From Parasponia andersonii (Eukaryota; Streptophyta; Magnoliopsida; Rosales; Cannabaceae), in NCBI GenBank assembly GCA_002914805.1, contig JXTB01000072.1, positions 822,425 through 886,424 on the forward strand: DNA of 64,000 nucleotides, written 5' to 3'. Shown here piece by piece: positions 1 through 11,639 of this stretch; within the stretch, counting starts at the first letter, position 1, and the number at the start of each line of letters is the position of its first letter. The position numbers were made by a program, and so were the translations under genes. The notes under the pieces were generated by a model that searched no databases, was not told the origin of the DNA, and saw nothing but the letters and a program-made list of their open reading frames with translations.

Positions 1-564
1 GCAGTTTTAAATCAATTTCTAATGATTTAGAGCGATAACGGCCCACTACATCTACATGAGTATATAGTGACATGAGTATATATAATGACATGAGTGCAAT
101 GGAGACGCGTATTGACCTCCATTGGGAAATTATTCGTATTGCAATTTGATCCGCTGCAGGCAAAATATTTGACCTCTAGCCATTGCACCAAAGCTAATTA
201 CATGAAATATACATCACTTCTGAGCATGTTTCGTACATTTTAATTTAATTAAACTAAATGTATTAGTCAATCACGTGGGTCAAATTCCCCATAATAGGTA
301 TTATCACGAATTAATATAATAAATTTTTAATCATGTCACCATATGTTCCTAAGGGGAATAAATAATAATATATTTTTCTACATTCCTTTTGGAAATTTTT
401 AATCCGTTAATTGCCAATGTGTACGGGCATAAAAATAATCTCTTTTTGCAAAATCAATAGTTTCGACTGGAAAAAGAACACACGAGGGGTTACATACCAT
501 ACCCGCTTGATCCCCACACGAGGACAACTGGTGAGCACAAATTCTCACACATATATAAAGTATA

Positions 565-619
<55 letters not shown>

Positions 620-880
620 GTATAAATAGGAGTTACTCACGTCGCACGCCCTGAAGATTTGATATTAAATCATTAACATATATTGCATGCAACATTTTCT
701 TTTCCTTTTTTTTTTTTTTTGCAATATTGAACAGTGATGTGATGGTACTGTGTATCGACGCCAATACTACATGCATGACCTGTTGAGTTTCGAACGTGTG
801 TTACTTACGTGGCGTTAAGTTATTGGACACCCTAACACTCCTGGAAAAACGTCAATGTAGAATATATTTTCCCCTCTAAT
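1..880. other. Gene-free left edge
   Basis: I see no coding exon here in either strand. It holds a long TA microsatellite near 571-617 and a T-tract near 707-720. The missing C-terminal exons of the cyclin SDS gene would be expected here or further left on the minus strand, but no cyclin-box sequence could be recognised. Confidence 0.5.
571..617. repeat. (TA)n microsatellite
   Basis: An uninterrupted alternating T-A tract of about 45 bases, ending in a TACACG flank. Likely length-polymorphic. Confidence 0.95.
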
Positions 881-1058
881 TAACTGAATCTTGTACTACT
901 GTTCACCCCAAACGTGATCCCAACCCAACTGTCTTCACTGTAAAAAAATCGGCATAACGAAGCGATTTCCCAATTCTCTATTCTACATGTTCCTACTGCT
1001 ACGGCGATGAATTGAATTAACCGAACGCGTTTCAGGAACGTGAATGAGATAAACTCAC

Positions 1059-2459
1059 CTCGATGATCCAATGGATCATAGTCCAGCGCTGGTGGATGAT
1101 GAGATTGGCGTACTCCGTCGTGGATGAGTACTCTTCCAAGTAGTCACGCAAAACCACGCGCCTCCTTTCTCTCTCTCTCAATATCTCATAGCTCTCTTCA
1201 TCCGCTTCATCTTCGAATCTCTCGTACTAATTACCAAATTTAAATTTTATAAAATTAAATAAAATACGAATACATATATAACATATTAATTAATCAATTA
1301 AATTCTCAAATTAATTTGGAAAAAAAGCTTAGCTTACTCTGGACTCATCCATGTACTCTTCGTTGAAGCTCGAAAGGAGTTCGATGTCTTGATGAGCAGA
1401 GGTTGATCTGACAAATCGATCTCTGTATTGAAAGAGCAACGAGAAGGTGAGTGAAGAAGCTGAGTCTCCTTCTGATCGCTCTGAGAATTCGCTACCAGAA
1501 TCTTCGAAAATTGATGGAGTGTAATCAGAGAAATCGAGCTCAGAATTTTCCAGGAAATTCTTGGAATATGCCGCTTCGGGATCAGTAGACGAAAAGTCGG
1601 AGTCAGAGTCATAGGAGAATTGCTCAGTACAAGCGAGCTCAGAGTCGATTCCGCCATGGCCGAGGCTGATCGTCTCCGGCTTCTGGTCGATGGTTGATTC
1701 GGAGTTGGAAACTTCGATCGAATTCTTAGCGTTGACGCAGAAGTCCAATTCCTCTGCTCTGTCGACGATTTCTTGGTTCGGCTTCTTCTCATGAGCTCTT
1801 TTCGATTCTGAAGCTGAAATGCAGGAAACGGCCTCGTTTTCCTTGATGTGATCATGATCCGATAATATTGCAGTGTTGAGATCTTCATAACCAGAAATTT
1901 GCTCAACGCAAGAAATCTCTGCTTTCGTAACAGCTTTAGAATCTTCTTCTTCGTCTTCTCCAATTTCCAGCTTCTCGCTCTTACTACTCTTCAAATTCAA
2001 CCTTCTACTATCTCCGAAACCTCCATTGTTACCACAATTCGACTCCACGCAAGACGATTCGGAGACCTCCATCGACGCTTCTTCTTCGGCACGGCCAGTG
2101 CTAAAATACGACTTCCCCAGAGCCAAACCTCCTCCATAGGAACTTAATCCGAGCTCGCCGAACTCGCGCTTCCGCAGAATCGACTTCGCCTTACTCTTCT
2201 TCGATCCAGCCGAAACTCGACTCGATTCGCACGAAACTTCTTCGCCGCCGCCGAAGTAGGAGCAGGAGCTCGAGTCCACTGAGAAGGAAGCAAAACGAGA
2301 ATCCTGAGGACGGAGAGCGACCGGAGATATGTGAGGTCTTCTCCGGCGAGGGAGCTCCGATCGAAGCTTCTTCTTCACCGGCGGCATGTTCTGAAGGTGG
2401 AGCTGATCCTTCTTAGCTCGAGTAGTAGTAGTAGCAGTAGGAGATCTGGTGGTTCTCAT
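1059..2459 (-). CDS. SDS: Cyclin SDS (SOLO DANCERS), N-terminal two exons
   Basis: Meiosis-specific plant cyclin, needed in Arabidopsis for homologue pairing and DMC1-dependent recombination. Exon 1 runs from 2459 down to 1338 (374 codons) and ends at a GTAAGC donor. Exon 2 runs 1226-1059 (56 codons, phase 0) and ends at GTGAGT. The start at 2459 is preferred because the protein from there (MRTTRSPT) is followed by a basic, NLS-like stretch (KKLRSELPRRRR, HISPV), as in Arabidopsis SDS. Shared landmarks are VSESSCVESN, FSDYTPSIFEDSGSEFSE, and in exon 2 EESYEILRERER followed by the start of the cyclin box (RWTMIHWIIE). Most of the cyclin box (about the last 200 residues in relatives) is not found before the window edge. 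Either the next intron runs off the left end or the gene is truncated. A TATA box lies about 85 bases upstream. The long N-terminal region is acidic and serine-rich. Confidence 0.85.
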
Positions 2460-2537
2460 TGAGAGCGAGAGTTTTTGGAGTCGGAGCTTTTGAAAATGGA
2501 GAGAAATGGCGGTTTTGAATTCAGTTTCAGAAATTTT

Positions 2538-2551
2538 ATAGTATTTATATG
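2538..2551 (-). promoter_or_regulatory. TATA box of the SDS gene
   Basis: On the minus strand this reads ATATAAATACTATA, a good plant TATA box. It lies about 80-90 bases before the chosen start codon, which implies a short leader and supports the start at 2459 over the longer open frame. Confidence 0.6.
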
Positions 2552-2559
2552 GTAAGTAT

Positions 2560-3788
2560 GGAATGGAACAGAGAGAAGGGGAGAGAGTGTGTGTGAGGAC
2601 TGAGGGGTCGGGTCTGGGAGTTCGTGTAAAGCGGTTATGGAAGTTGCCTGCGGATCCGGAAGGCCACTGTTCCATTTGTACAGTTTGGTGGGTCCCCACG
2701 TCCGTACATGGAATTAGAGGGATCTTCTGTTCTTTATTTCTTTCTTGGGTTCCTTTACAGGCTTTTTATTGGGCCACAGTGTACTCGGCCCATTAACGGG
2801 AATTTTTCCTTTTCTTTTTCTTTCATTTACGCGCTTCTGCAGAATTGATTTTTTTTTGGGTTCTGAAAAAAAAAAAAAAATGAAACTCGTGTTATCACTT
2901 TTTTTCTACAATTTCTGAGCAAAAAAGAATATTCTTCTACGTAAGATAAGAAAGATGTTCCCTATTACAAGAAAAAGATTATAAGAGTGATGTTGGACTG
3001 TTTGGGTTTCTTTCCAAATGCTAATAAAATTAGAAGCACCAAATTTTATTTTATTTTGCTTTATTTTTTTTTTTTTTTGAATTTGCGGGATTAGATATTT
3101 AAAGTTGGGACTCTACACATTTGGAAGAGGTGTGATTACTATTAAGCTAAGGACTAGTTTGGTATTATTATGATGTATTATAGTTTTGATTTAACTGTGT
3201 TGTGAGCAAGAAGTAGCTTTAAGAAAAAAAATTGAGTCATTTGATAAATTTAATTTACAAAAATGGTTTATTATTTAAAAAGAAACATTTAATGTTTAGT
3301 AAATTATAAATTATGTGTGCTATAAAATAATATTTTAAATAATTAATATTATGACAACATAATTAATTTTGAAAAATAATTTTTATTATGTTTCTTAAAT
3401 TTTGCTCAAAATAGCGGTTAGACAATAATTTTTAAAATATGTTAGTAAAAAATAGTATCTCCTCAAAGGTAGTATGGGAAAGTTTGATCCCGAGTTAAAA
3501 GAAAAAAATAGTATGACAAGGAAGTAGCAATAATGTATTGTGCTCTCTCTCTCTCTCTCTCTTTTCTGGCTATAACAATAATGTATAGTTCGGTATGCCA
3601 CAATAAACTCGCATACAGAAAAATACCAGATAAGTTTCACTACGCAAAAATCAAGCAAAGCCATAAGAAAATCTCAGCAGTTAGCATTAAAATTCTTTTT
3701 TAGTTTTGATTTTTCTATAGACATGGATATAGTTAGTACTTCTCCATTGTATTTGTAGGATATTAGCTATAATCTAACCCATATTAGT
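2560..3788. other. Gene-free spacer upstream of SDS
   Basis: It contains the SDS upstream region, A and T homopolymers near 2866-2880 and 3064-3079, and a (CT)n tract at about 3541-3561. Nothing else with coding or RNA character was seen. Confidence 0.5.
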
Positions 3789-4413
3789 TGTTGATGGAGA
3801 TTTTGTCAACAATAAATTTAGAAAAAATTGCGAGATGTGGCTTGTGTGAAAAAGGTTATTAATCAAAGCAAATAAAGAGGCAAAAATTTTATAGTGGTTC
3901 AGCCCCGAAAAAGATGAGTTTATGTCCACTGTTTTTCACTATTTTTTGGAGAATTACAAGAACTCAAAATTACAATGCGTTATTCGGAAAGAAGAAGAAA
4001 GTTAAAAAAGGTTCTTTCAAGAATTCTTCAGCCTCTCAAGATCAGAAAAAGTCCAAGATCCCTTCACCGAAACATTGAACTCCCTTTATATAGATGAGAG
4101 TAGATCAATGTTCCCAATTGTGAGAATGAGTAACTGTACAATTGGGCAATAAATTTGAGTAAAAATATAACTGAGTAATCACTTAAATAAGGTAACTGGT
4201 CGATTTTTAAAGAGAAACTTTTGTTTCCCTTTCTTTGTAGGTTATCCGTTTGACGAAGCGTAGACTAGTCCCTTTTTCATTCTGGTCGCACTTAACTTAT
4301 TCGAAGGAGGTCGTACGTAACTTATGCAGCTGAGGTCGCATGCAACTCTTTCGGAAGAGGTCGCACTTAATCTTACTTATGCGACCGGACATAGAATTTT
4401 AGACCGCACAACA
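3789..4413 (-). repeat. 3' LTR of element A
   Basis: On the minus strand it starts TGTTGTGCGGTC and ends CATCAACA, so the ends form TGTTG/CAACA inverted repeats. It is homologous to the 5' LTR of element B (36429-37135) but shorter, 625 versus 707 bases. It contains a TATATAAAGG promoter motif near 4083-4092 and several diverged copies of a word with core GTGCGACCTC in the U3 part. No second LTR for this element is in the window. Confidence 0.85.
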
Positions 4414-4427
4414 ATTGCCCCCCAGCT
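4414..4427 (-). other. Polypurine tract of element A
   Basis: On the minus strand AGCTGGGGGGCAAT lies directly against the LTR start. This is the expected position of the plus-strand primer for reverse transcription and fixes the LTR boundary. Confidence 0.7.
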
Positions 4428-4834
4428 CCATTAGTTCTTTAGGACAAAATGGAGCTTCCTTCTAATGTAAGTGTGATCTTAAAAAATGCGACGTCATGAC
4501 CTAGACTTGAGACCCTTGAAGAGTTGAAGAGTCACCAGATCTCAAATCTCATATTTTCCAAGATCACGTGCACCTTTTTCTGACAAATGAAAACGTGTCG
4601 TCTTTTCTAAAAAGAATAGCAGAACTCGAGAAGCCTTAATGATAGCGATGATGCCAACTGTCGTCTTTAAATCGAATCGTTTCAAATTTTGAAAGATACC
4701 GTTTTAATTTCGGAAAAAAAATCAAATCCCGCATGAATTTCGGTCTTTAGATCTGAAAATCAAATACCTTGATCTACGGCTGTGATTTAGCGATGCTTGA
4801 GAGAAAAATATCGGAAATCAATCCGCTTCTTCAT

Positions 4835-4840
4835 TATAAA
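4835..4840 (+). promoter_or_regulatory. Putative TATA box of the antisense gene in element A
   Basis: TATAAA on the plus strand. It is followed by a CT-rich leader and a possible splice donor (GAAAG|GTTAGTA) near 4984. The next exon starts right after a TTTCTTTTCAG acceptor at 5381. The gene would thus have its own promoter inside the retrotransposon, separate from the LTR. The TATA call is inference. Confidence 0.4.
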
Positions 4841-5381
4841 CTCTCGTCTTCCATCTCTCTAAAACCCAAAGTATTTCAGAGCAAAACCCTCCAGCGTCGT
4901 TTCGTTCTTTCAGCTCGCACAGTTCTAGTATCTTCTCTGACGGAGTTCAGACCATATCTCAATCCCTTTGTTTTCGAAGAAAGGTTAGTATATTTCTTCT
5001 CTCCTATTATTCTTTGTCTGTCTTCGAAAAAACTTATTTTCAGTTTTTATTTCTAGGAATTGAAACACATCCCACATTCGGATGGACTGGAATAGGAATT
5101 TTTCAGATCCTTTTTACCAGTTCGTAGAATAGACTCTTTTCTAGAAAATGGACAAAGGTGAACTCGTGAAAGAGTTTTTTTTTAGGGTCTGATACCCTAT
5201 TTATTTATTTATTTTTTGACGAACTGCTCGAGCAATTCTTATGAATCCGTAGACCGATTAGAAAAAATTCGATAAGCTTGCTTGTTAGTACAATCCTAGG
5301 GTGATCCCCCAAAATTTGATAGCATATAGTGAAGATCCTTGATGCTCTTATAGGACTAAACCCATCCGTATTTCTTTTCAG

Positions 5382-7522
5382 ATGTATAGTAGTGAGGATT
5401 TTAGAGAAGGGAATGCATTCTCAGGAGAATCTGAGAACTCCAATATTAGCTCCATAAACCTTGAAGATTACCTTGAGCTAGAACTCGAAGTAGAGATAAC
5501 AGGGGTCAGGCAAAATAGTCCTCGCATAGGCGACCTCCCTTAGGACCAATAGCCTCGACATATCAGGGATGCCTCTGTCTTCGCATCGGGTTATCAATAC
5601 GTGGAGGGGAATTGGTCATGTACCAATATAAGGATGAGCTGCACATCGAATAAGCTCAGCAAAATCGTATGCAACTATAAGATCGCCATCCCTCTTCGTC
5701 TTCCCATTGAATTCAATCGACCACACACACCACCACATAAAATTGCCTCATTTTCTGAAGCAGTTCTCAAGTGCGGTGTCTACCTCCCACTTTATCCATA
5801 CATAAATCAATCATCGACTACTATGGGATCGTCCCTTTCCAACTGACTCCAAATACATATAGATATATGGTAGGTTTGTACATGCTTTACCACAAATTAG
5901 GTTTAGACTCCCCCACTCCTGAAGAGTTCGCTTGGTTTTACCAGGTGAAATCAAACCCGTCAGATCTTGGCTTCTTTTATGCGAGCAAGTGGTCTAACCA
6001 GGCAATAAAAATGATCTACGGGGTTCGCAATAACATGGGAAAATGGAAAAATATATTTTTCCACTTTGACTATACGGATAACGGCTTCTTTCAAAATCCT
6101 GGTAGGTAGCTTTTCAATTTATCGCCTTTTTCTGTATTGTTATATTTATCCTGATCGCACTCGTATACCATCGCAGATAACAGGGAACGGCCAAGACTTT
6201 CTAGGGAACAGCTCGCAAGGGTGTACAAAATCAACGACCTTCCAATTGAGGAATTTGATTGGAAGGTACTTGAAACTTCCAAGAACCTAGTCGCTTGCGG
6301 TTTGCTTCCAAAAGGAGCTGCGTTTCGAGCTCGAAGAAAAAGAAGCTAGGGAAGCAGACGGATAGAAGTACCTCGTCTTCCAAACCTAGGAAACGAAAAA
6401 CACCTGTCACCCCTTCAACTTCAGAACCATCTTCTCCAGAAATAGCATTACCACCAGCTCCTCAACCAACTCCTCAACAGCAAGAAGGTAATCATACATA
6501 TATATATATATATATATACATATTTTAATCATCATTGTATTATGTCACCTCGCTTGCTGACATATCTGTACAGAGATGGTTATTGGTGGCAGCCTGCGAG
6601 CACCACCTTCCACTCTCAGGTCCATGGCGAAATCCAAGACACCCGAGAGTGCTCCTCTGTCAACGAAAGGGAAAAAGAAGGTCGACAATTCCAAAAAATG
6701 AAAAGTTGCCTTCGAGGACATCCCAGCAAGCTTGCCTCCTCCACAGCCTCAAACAATGAGCCATCCTGAACCACCCAAAGAGGCTGCCACCTCTTTAGAA
6801 CCAAACTTGGTAGATAAGGACGAGGAGCTCTTCGTGCTCCTTAATCAATTACCGGAGAAGGCTGGTATGAGCACAGCCTTCATTGATCGCTTCACTTCCG
6901 AGAAGGGCTGGGAGAGGATGAAGCGACGATCTGCCAAGATTTCCTTCGGTTCTGCGATGAGGATGCTGGAAAATATAAGCACCTTTTTTATTCTCTCCTC
7001 AAATGTATTATTTCTTGGAATTAATGGTTATATTTTTAGACCGCAGTTGCTGCTATCCTGATGCATGACCCGGTCCTCGAATATTTGGAAAAGGCTGAGA
7101 AAGTTGAAGAAATAACCCAAGCATTCGAGAACTTGGAGAAAGCTCGGGAGGAGGGGAAAAAAGCCTTTGACTTGGAAAGGCAGCAGCTGCTCGAAAGCCT
7201 GGCCAAGGAGAAGCTCGAGAACGAGAACCTCGAGGAGAAAGTCAAAGAGCTCGAGAAAACCATCTATGAGTATCTGGATCGCATGAAGGAGGCAACAACA
7301 GAGGCGGTTCACAAAACTATTGAAGAGTTCAAGGCGACTGAAGTCAAAGAGCTCGAAGATAAAGCCAGTGACATCGCCTCGTCGACCATTATTTTTAACA
7401 TCTTCTGCAAGCATCCGGACTTTGACTTTTCTATCCTTGGCGAGGACGTGGTCGAGCTTGTCCAGAGTTGGAGGGAGGATACTGCCAAAACTGGAGATGG
7501 TGGTGCGAGCACTTCTGCATAA
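5382..7522 (+). pseudogene. Spliced antisense gene of element A (gypsy-type transposon extra ORF), broken
   Basis: Antisense to pol. Five exon blocks can be followed: 5382-about 6100, about 6178-6486, about 6573-6970, and 7043-7522, with a 5' leader exon near 4865-4984. The first block has the family pattern of proteins annotated as putative gypsy-type transposon (Pfam Transposase_28, from memory): FQLTPNTYRYMVGLY, PTPEEFAWFY, GFFYASKWSN, MGKWKNIFF. The middle is lysine, serine and proline rich. The last exon (7061-7522) is a strongly charged coiled coil ending GASTSA. Damage includes stops near 5540-5550, a one-base loss near 5805 relative to element B, and a stop near 6702. Element B carries the same gene with the same exon borders. 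The cellular role is unknown. Antisense extra ORFs between pol and the 3' LTR are known in the Tat lineage, for example Grande of maize. Confidence 0.7.
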
Positions 7523-8071
7523 TAAACACTTGTATTTATTTATTTTTTTGTTTCAGAACAATGCGGTCCCCCCTTTCTCTCTTTGCTTATATACGGGTGT
7601 GATTTTTTTTAATGAATATTTTTTCCTTGTCAGACATATTCCTGCAAAATAATCGAAACACAACATTGTAATTTTAACTAAGTAGTCAATCACTAGGTGA
7701 CTGATCGATACGCTTTTTGCGATTTGAATCTAACTAACATAAAACGAGTTCTAAGTGTTAGGATAGGTTAGGTCGCTTTAAGAAAACAGCAAGTACGAGT
7801 GATGCAAACTCAAAACTATTTTTCAAAAGTTCCATGGCAAAATATGATATAGCAATATATCACATCGAACAATGAACATTTTGCTTAGTTACTTTGTTAT
7901 TCGAGGAGGGAAATTGCGTAATACGACATGCTAAGGCATGAAGCGAGGAGAAAATCCTAGGATTTTAAGGAATTTTAGATATTTCGACGATCTAAAACTC
8001 TGACCCCTCTAAATAGACGTTTTGCATAGTCCCTTAGGAAGCAAGTAGGAGATAATATTCTAATCCCACTA

Positions 8072-8077
8072 CCCCCC
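8072..8077 (-). other. Second, internal polypurine-like tract of element A
   Basis: A G6 run on the minus strand in the context CTCGGGGGGTAG, followed by TGGGATTAG. It lies just after the pol stop and far from the LTR. Element B has the same tract at 40443-40451, so it is an inherited feature of the family. Confidence 0.5.
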
Positions 8078-8236
8078 GAGTTTTATGGTGTCCAAAAACT
8101 GCCATAGAACTATAAGAGATGAATCAAATGAAGTTGAAGTAATAGCCGAAGAAATATTATTGACGAATGACGTCGAATGTTGAAATAATGAAGATAAAGG
8201 GAGCCATTGAAAATACATGAAGATAAACATGAAGAT

Positions 8237-8586
8237 TCATTGATAATAACGACGAAGTTGTTCTGCATTCTAAGCATGTTCGATCTTTTGTCTACCGATG
8301 TGAGCTAGCTTGTATGTCCCAAGTCGAATGACATTGTCAATAACATAAGGTCCTTCCCAGGAAGGTCCAAATACACCAGCATCATGCTCTTTATTATTAG
8401 GTAGAACTCTTCGAAGGACAAGATCACCAACTTCAAAATGTCTACTTTTGACTTTGGAGTTATAATGTCGAGCAGTGCGTTGTTGATATGATGCGATTCG
8501 AAGTTGAGATTGTTCACGCCTTTCTTCCAAAAAATCAAGCTCAATTCTCATTAATACATCATTCTGATCTTGCTCATAGACAGATC
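8237..8586 (-). pseudogene. C-terminal end of pol (integrase tail) of element A
   Basis: The minus-strand reading has the usual Tat integrase tail: MRIELDFLEERREQ, then ARHYNSKVK, VGDLVLRRVLPN, GPSWEGPYVI, LGTYKLA, and NAEQLRRYYQ before the stop. A stop codon replaces the tryptophan expected just before NAEQ, so the open frame ends early. Only the last 110 or so residues remain. The rest of integrase and all upstream domains are missing. The homologous tail in element B is at 39975-40300. Confidence 0.8.
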
Positions 8587-8590
8587 GTCG

Positions 8591-8902
8591 TTAATTAATT
8601 AAACAATCCTATGTCAGTTCAAATAGTTTATGAGTCTAATACATCGCCAAAAGAAATCTAAACCAAAGTTAACTTTATTGAAAACTCTAATTTTATCACA
8701 AATTTATTAGAATTATAATTTAATAAAAGACCTAAATAACTAAAAACACATTCAAATAAAGCTCTAACATGTTATAGTTGTCAAATATAAAATATTTAAT
8801 ACTATAAAAAATATAAAATATTTAATACAAAATTTTATAGCATATCACCCTTTAAAAAAAATAACAAAATCCTAAATATTTAAACTCAAACAATATTAAT
8901 AT
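8591..8902. other. AT-rich spacer
   Basis: No gene seen. A short direct repeat (ATATAAAATATTTAATAC) occurs twice near 8786-8830. The spacer separates truncated element A from the inverted-repeat element. Confidence 0.4.
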
Positions 8903-9560
8903 GGGAAATTTGCTTAAATAGACCCCCTTCATAGTGAATTTTAGGAACTAAACCTCTTTTAAAAGTTTTAATATGAATACACTCTTTTTAAGAAATAATA
9001 GTGTGGAATGACTCATATGCCCCTCATTTCAAATAATTAAAAAACTAAATTTAAAAGGAAATAAATATTTAGCTCTTTTTTTCCATCCTCTTCATCTTCT
9101 TCTTCACGTTTTTTTCGTTTTCTTTTTCTCATTTTGGTAAAAAAAAATGAAAATACCCAAACGCACGAATTTCTTCATATATTAATCCTGAAGAATTTGG
9201 TCATCCTCCTAATTATACTTTCCTCTTTAAGTTTCCTCCCATTGTAATGTTTAAGTTTCAAATCAATATTTAATCTTTGCTAAAACTCTTGTTTGATTGA
9301 TAGAGTAAATGGTATTTTTCTAGTATGATTTAAAACTGCAGTGAAAATTACAAACTTTATGGCCATTTTTCAACTTGAAAAGCTCTAAACTATAACCGGA
9401 ATTACAAAAAATGCAGATTCGGGTCGAAAATGATGTCCAGATTTTGCTAGACAAGGGTGTCGAGCTGCTAGACACCCTATCGAGCGCTCAACAAGTCGTA
9501 CATTTTTGACTATGCTTGACATTCCTGTCGAACTATGTCTCAACTATTATCAAGCTAAGT
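8903..9560 (+). repeat. Left terminal inverted repeat
   Basis: Pairs with 13680-14262 on the opposite strand. Similarity runs through the outer AAATAGACCC block, the pyrimidine-rich TCTTCATCTTCTTC block and the inner AAAGCTCTAAA and GCTAGACAA blocks. The inner limit is approximate. Confidence 0.7.
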
Positions 9561-10324
9561 GATCGACACCTTATTGACTATGTTAGATACACGTATTTAG
9601 CAATATCTGATCCATTACCGATTAGGCGCTCGATATATCGTGAATATGCTTGACACCTTATCTATAAGACTTAATAGTAGGATCGAGTGTCTAAACACCA
9701 TTGTCTAGCCATTTTCCAGAATATAAAATGGTTATTTGACACTATATTTAGAGTATTCTGCAGAATTTGCTAGCCATTACACACGTGTCAAACTACACAT
9801 AAATGCATAACCACTATTATAATGAAAATAAGCTCATCGATCCTTGCTATTATAAATGTTAGTAATTACTTCATTATCTACTAATTATATCTAGTAACTC
9901 AATACTATTAGTGACATTACTGTCTAGCCTTCTAATATTAAGAAAAATGGCTCAACCTAGTCATATAGTAACTTGACAATATTATGGAGCAAGTTTGATA
10001 GGGTATCAAACTATTAAACAAAATAGTGTATTTGTGGTTTACATTCTGGAAAATTGATAGACATAATGTCTAGTAGCTCGATATAAATGTCTAGCTCTCT
10101 AGAAAGGTGTCAGATCACATAATTATACCTTTTTTTTCTCCCCTAATTTAGCTTGTTAATCATATATTTCATGATAAGTTAATAATTATTCAAATAATCA
10201 TGAGCATAGTTTGTTATATTATAATGAATTTTAACTTGTTTTATTTCTATGCAGTGGAGATTGTGCTGTTTATGCTATCAAGTATATTGAATTTCATATG
10301 AATGACATTGACTTACATGAAGTT

Positions 10325-10925
10325 AATGATTTACAAAATGATTAGACATAGTGTCTGGTTGCTCAATATAGTTATTTAGCATTCCAGACAAGATGTCTAG
10401 CTGTTAGACATGTTTGTTGAATAAGTAAATAATGTTCTACAAAATAACTAAACATGGTGTCTGGTTGCTCAACACAGTTGTCTAGCATTCCAGACAATGC
10501 ATCTAGCCACTAGACATGTTCGTCGAGTGAATAAATAATAATCTATCAAATGACTAGATATAGTATCTGGTTGCTTAACATAGTCGTCTAGCATTCCGGA
10601 CAATGTATATAGTCGCTAAACAAATTTGTCAAATGAGTAAATAATGTTCTACAAAATAACTAGACATGGTATCTAATTGTTTAACATAGTTATTTAGCAT
10701 TTCAGATAATATGTGTAGCCACTAGATATGTTTGTAAAGTGAGTAAATAATGATCTATAAAATGATTAGACATGATATTTGGTTACTCGACATAGTTACC
10801 TAGCGTTTCAAATAATGTGTCTAGCTGCTAGACATATTTACCGAGTGAGTAAATAATGTTCTACAAAATAACTAGACATGGTGTCTGATTTCTCAATATA
10901 GTAGTTTAGTATTCCAAATATAATC
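10325..10925. repeat. About 5.5 tandem copies of a ~108-base unit
   Basis: Each unit contains a version of GGTGTCTGGTTGCTCAA, TCTAGCATTCCAGACAA, TAGCCACTAGACATG, GAGTAAATAATG and CTACAAAATAACTAGACA. Copies start near 10342, 10450, 10558, 10667, 10775 and 10880. The TGTCTAG word and its reverse complement both recur in each unit. Confidence 0.85.
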
Positions 10926-10959
10926 GTTAACTTAATGAGATTTAAACTACCTACATATT

Positions 10960-11450
10960 AAAAATATGCCATCTATTTTGAAAAATATATCATTTATATT
11001 ATTAGAAACATAGTCACTTTATTATTCGTATTACTAGAAACTTAGTCATTTTTTAAAACATTATCTTAAATTTTTAAAATATTAAAAATATGCAATCCAT
11101 ATCAAAATATTGAAAATATGTCATTCATATTACAAGAAACTTAGTCACTTCATTATTTATATTACGAAAAATTTAGTTATTTTATTAGTTATTATCTTAA
11201 CTTTTTTTAAATATTGAAAATATGCAATCTATATCAAAATATTGAAAATATGTCATCCATATTACTAGAAACATCATCACTTCATTATTCATATTACTAG
11301 AAACTTAGTTATTTTGTTAGTCACTATCTTAACTTTTTAAATTATTCAAAATATGTAATCCATATCAAAATATTGAAAATGTATCATCCATATTATTAGA
11401 AACATAGTCACTTCATTATTCATATTACTAGAAACCTAATCACATCTCGA
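10960..11450. repeat. About four tandem copies of a ~130-base AT-rich unit
   Basis: Recurring words are CATATTACTAGAAAC, TAGTCACTTCATTATTCA, TTATCTTAACTTTTT and ATATCAAAATATTGAAAAT. It lies next to the 108-base array inside the inverted-repeat element. Confidence 0.8.
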
Positions 11451-11639
11451 TTACTTTCTTATCCTTTCTAATAAGAAAGTCACTCAATATACTGAACAAT
11501 TGATTATAATGATACCTTAGATTTATTAATATGATTCTCTACTATAATTAATATAATGAAAAACTCATTATAGTGATTAAAAAAATCATTTATTGTAATT
11601 ATCCTTAAAAACTATATAGTTTTCGAGCAAGATAAATAC

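Larger units (their letters stand above)
3789..8590 (-). mobile_element. Element A: truncated Tat-lineage Ty3/gypsy retrotransposon with antisense gene
   Basis: The element reads on the minus strand. From its 5' side it has only the last part of pol (8586-8237), then a 3' region occupied by a plus-strand gene (5382-7522), a polypurine tract (4427-4414) and a 3' LTR (4413-3789). No 5' LTR, gag, protease, reverse transcriptase or integrase core is present, so the right end is a truncation at about 8590. From about 8585 to 5080 it is a diverged inverted copy of 39975-43390 in element B. The pol C-terminus and the antisense gene match Tat-lineage elements as I know them. A stop codon interrupts the last residues of pol, and the antisense gene is also broken. 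Confidence 0.8.

Noticed and set aside
411..629. Open frame ending in an Ile-Tyr repeat
   Set aside because: Its second half is the TA microsatellite, with no homology.
1141..1226. Apparent frameshift in SDS exon 2
   Set aside because: Careful re-reading of the minus strand restored one continuous frame (EILRERER, RRVVLRDYLEEY), so there is no frameshift.
2563..2796. Plus-strand open frame opposite the SDS leader
   Set aside because: It is antisense to the SDS promoter and leader, with no recognisable domain.
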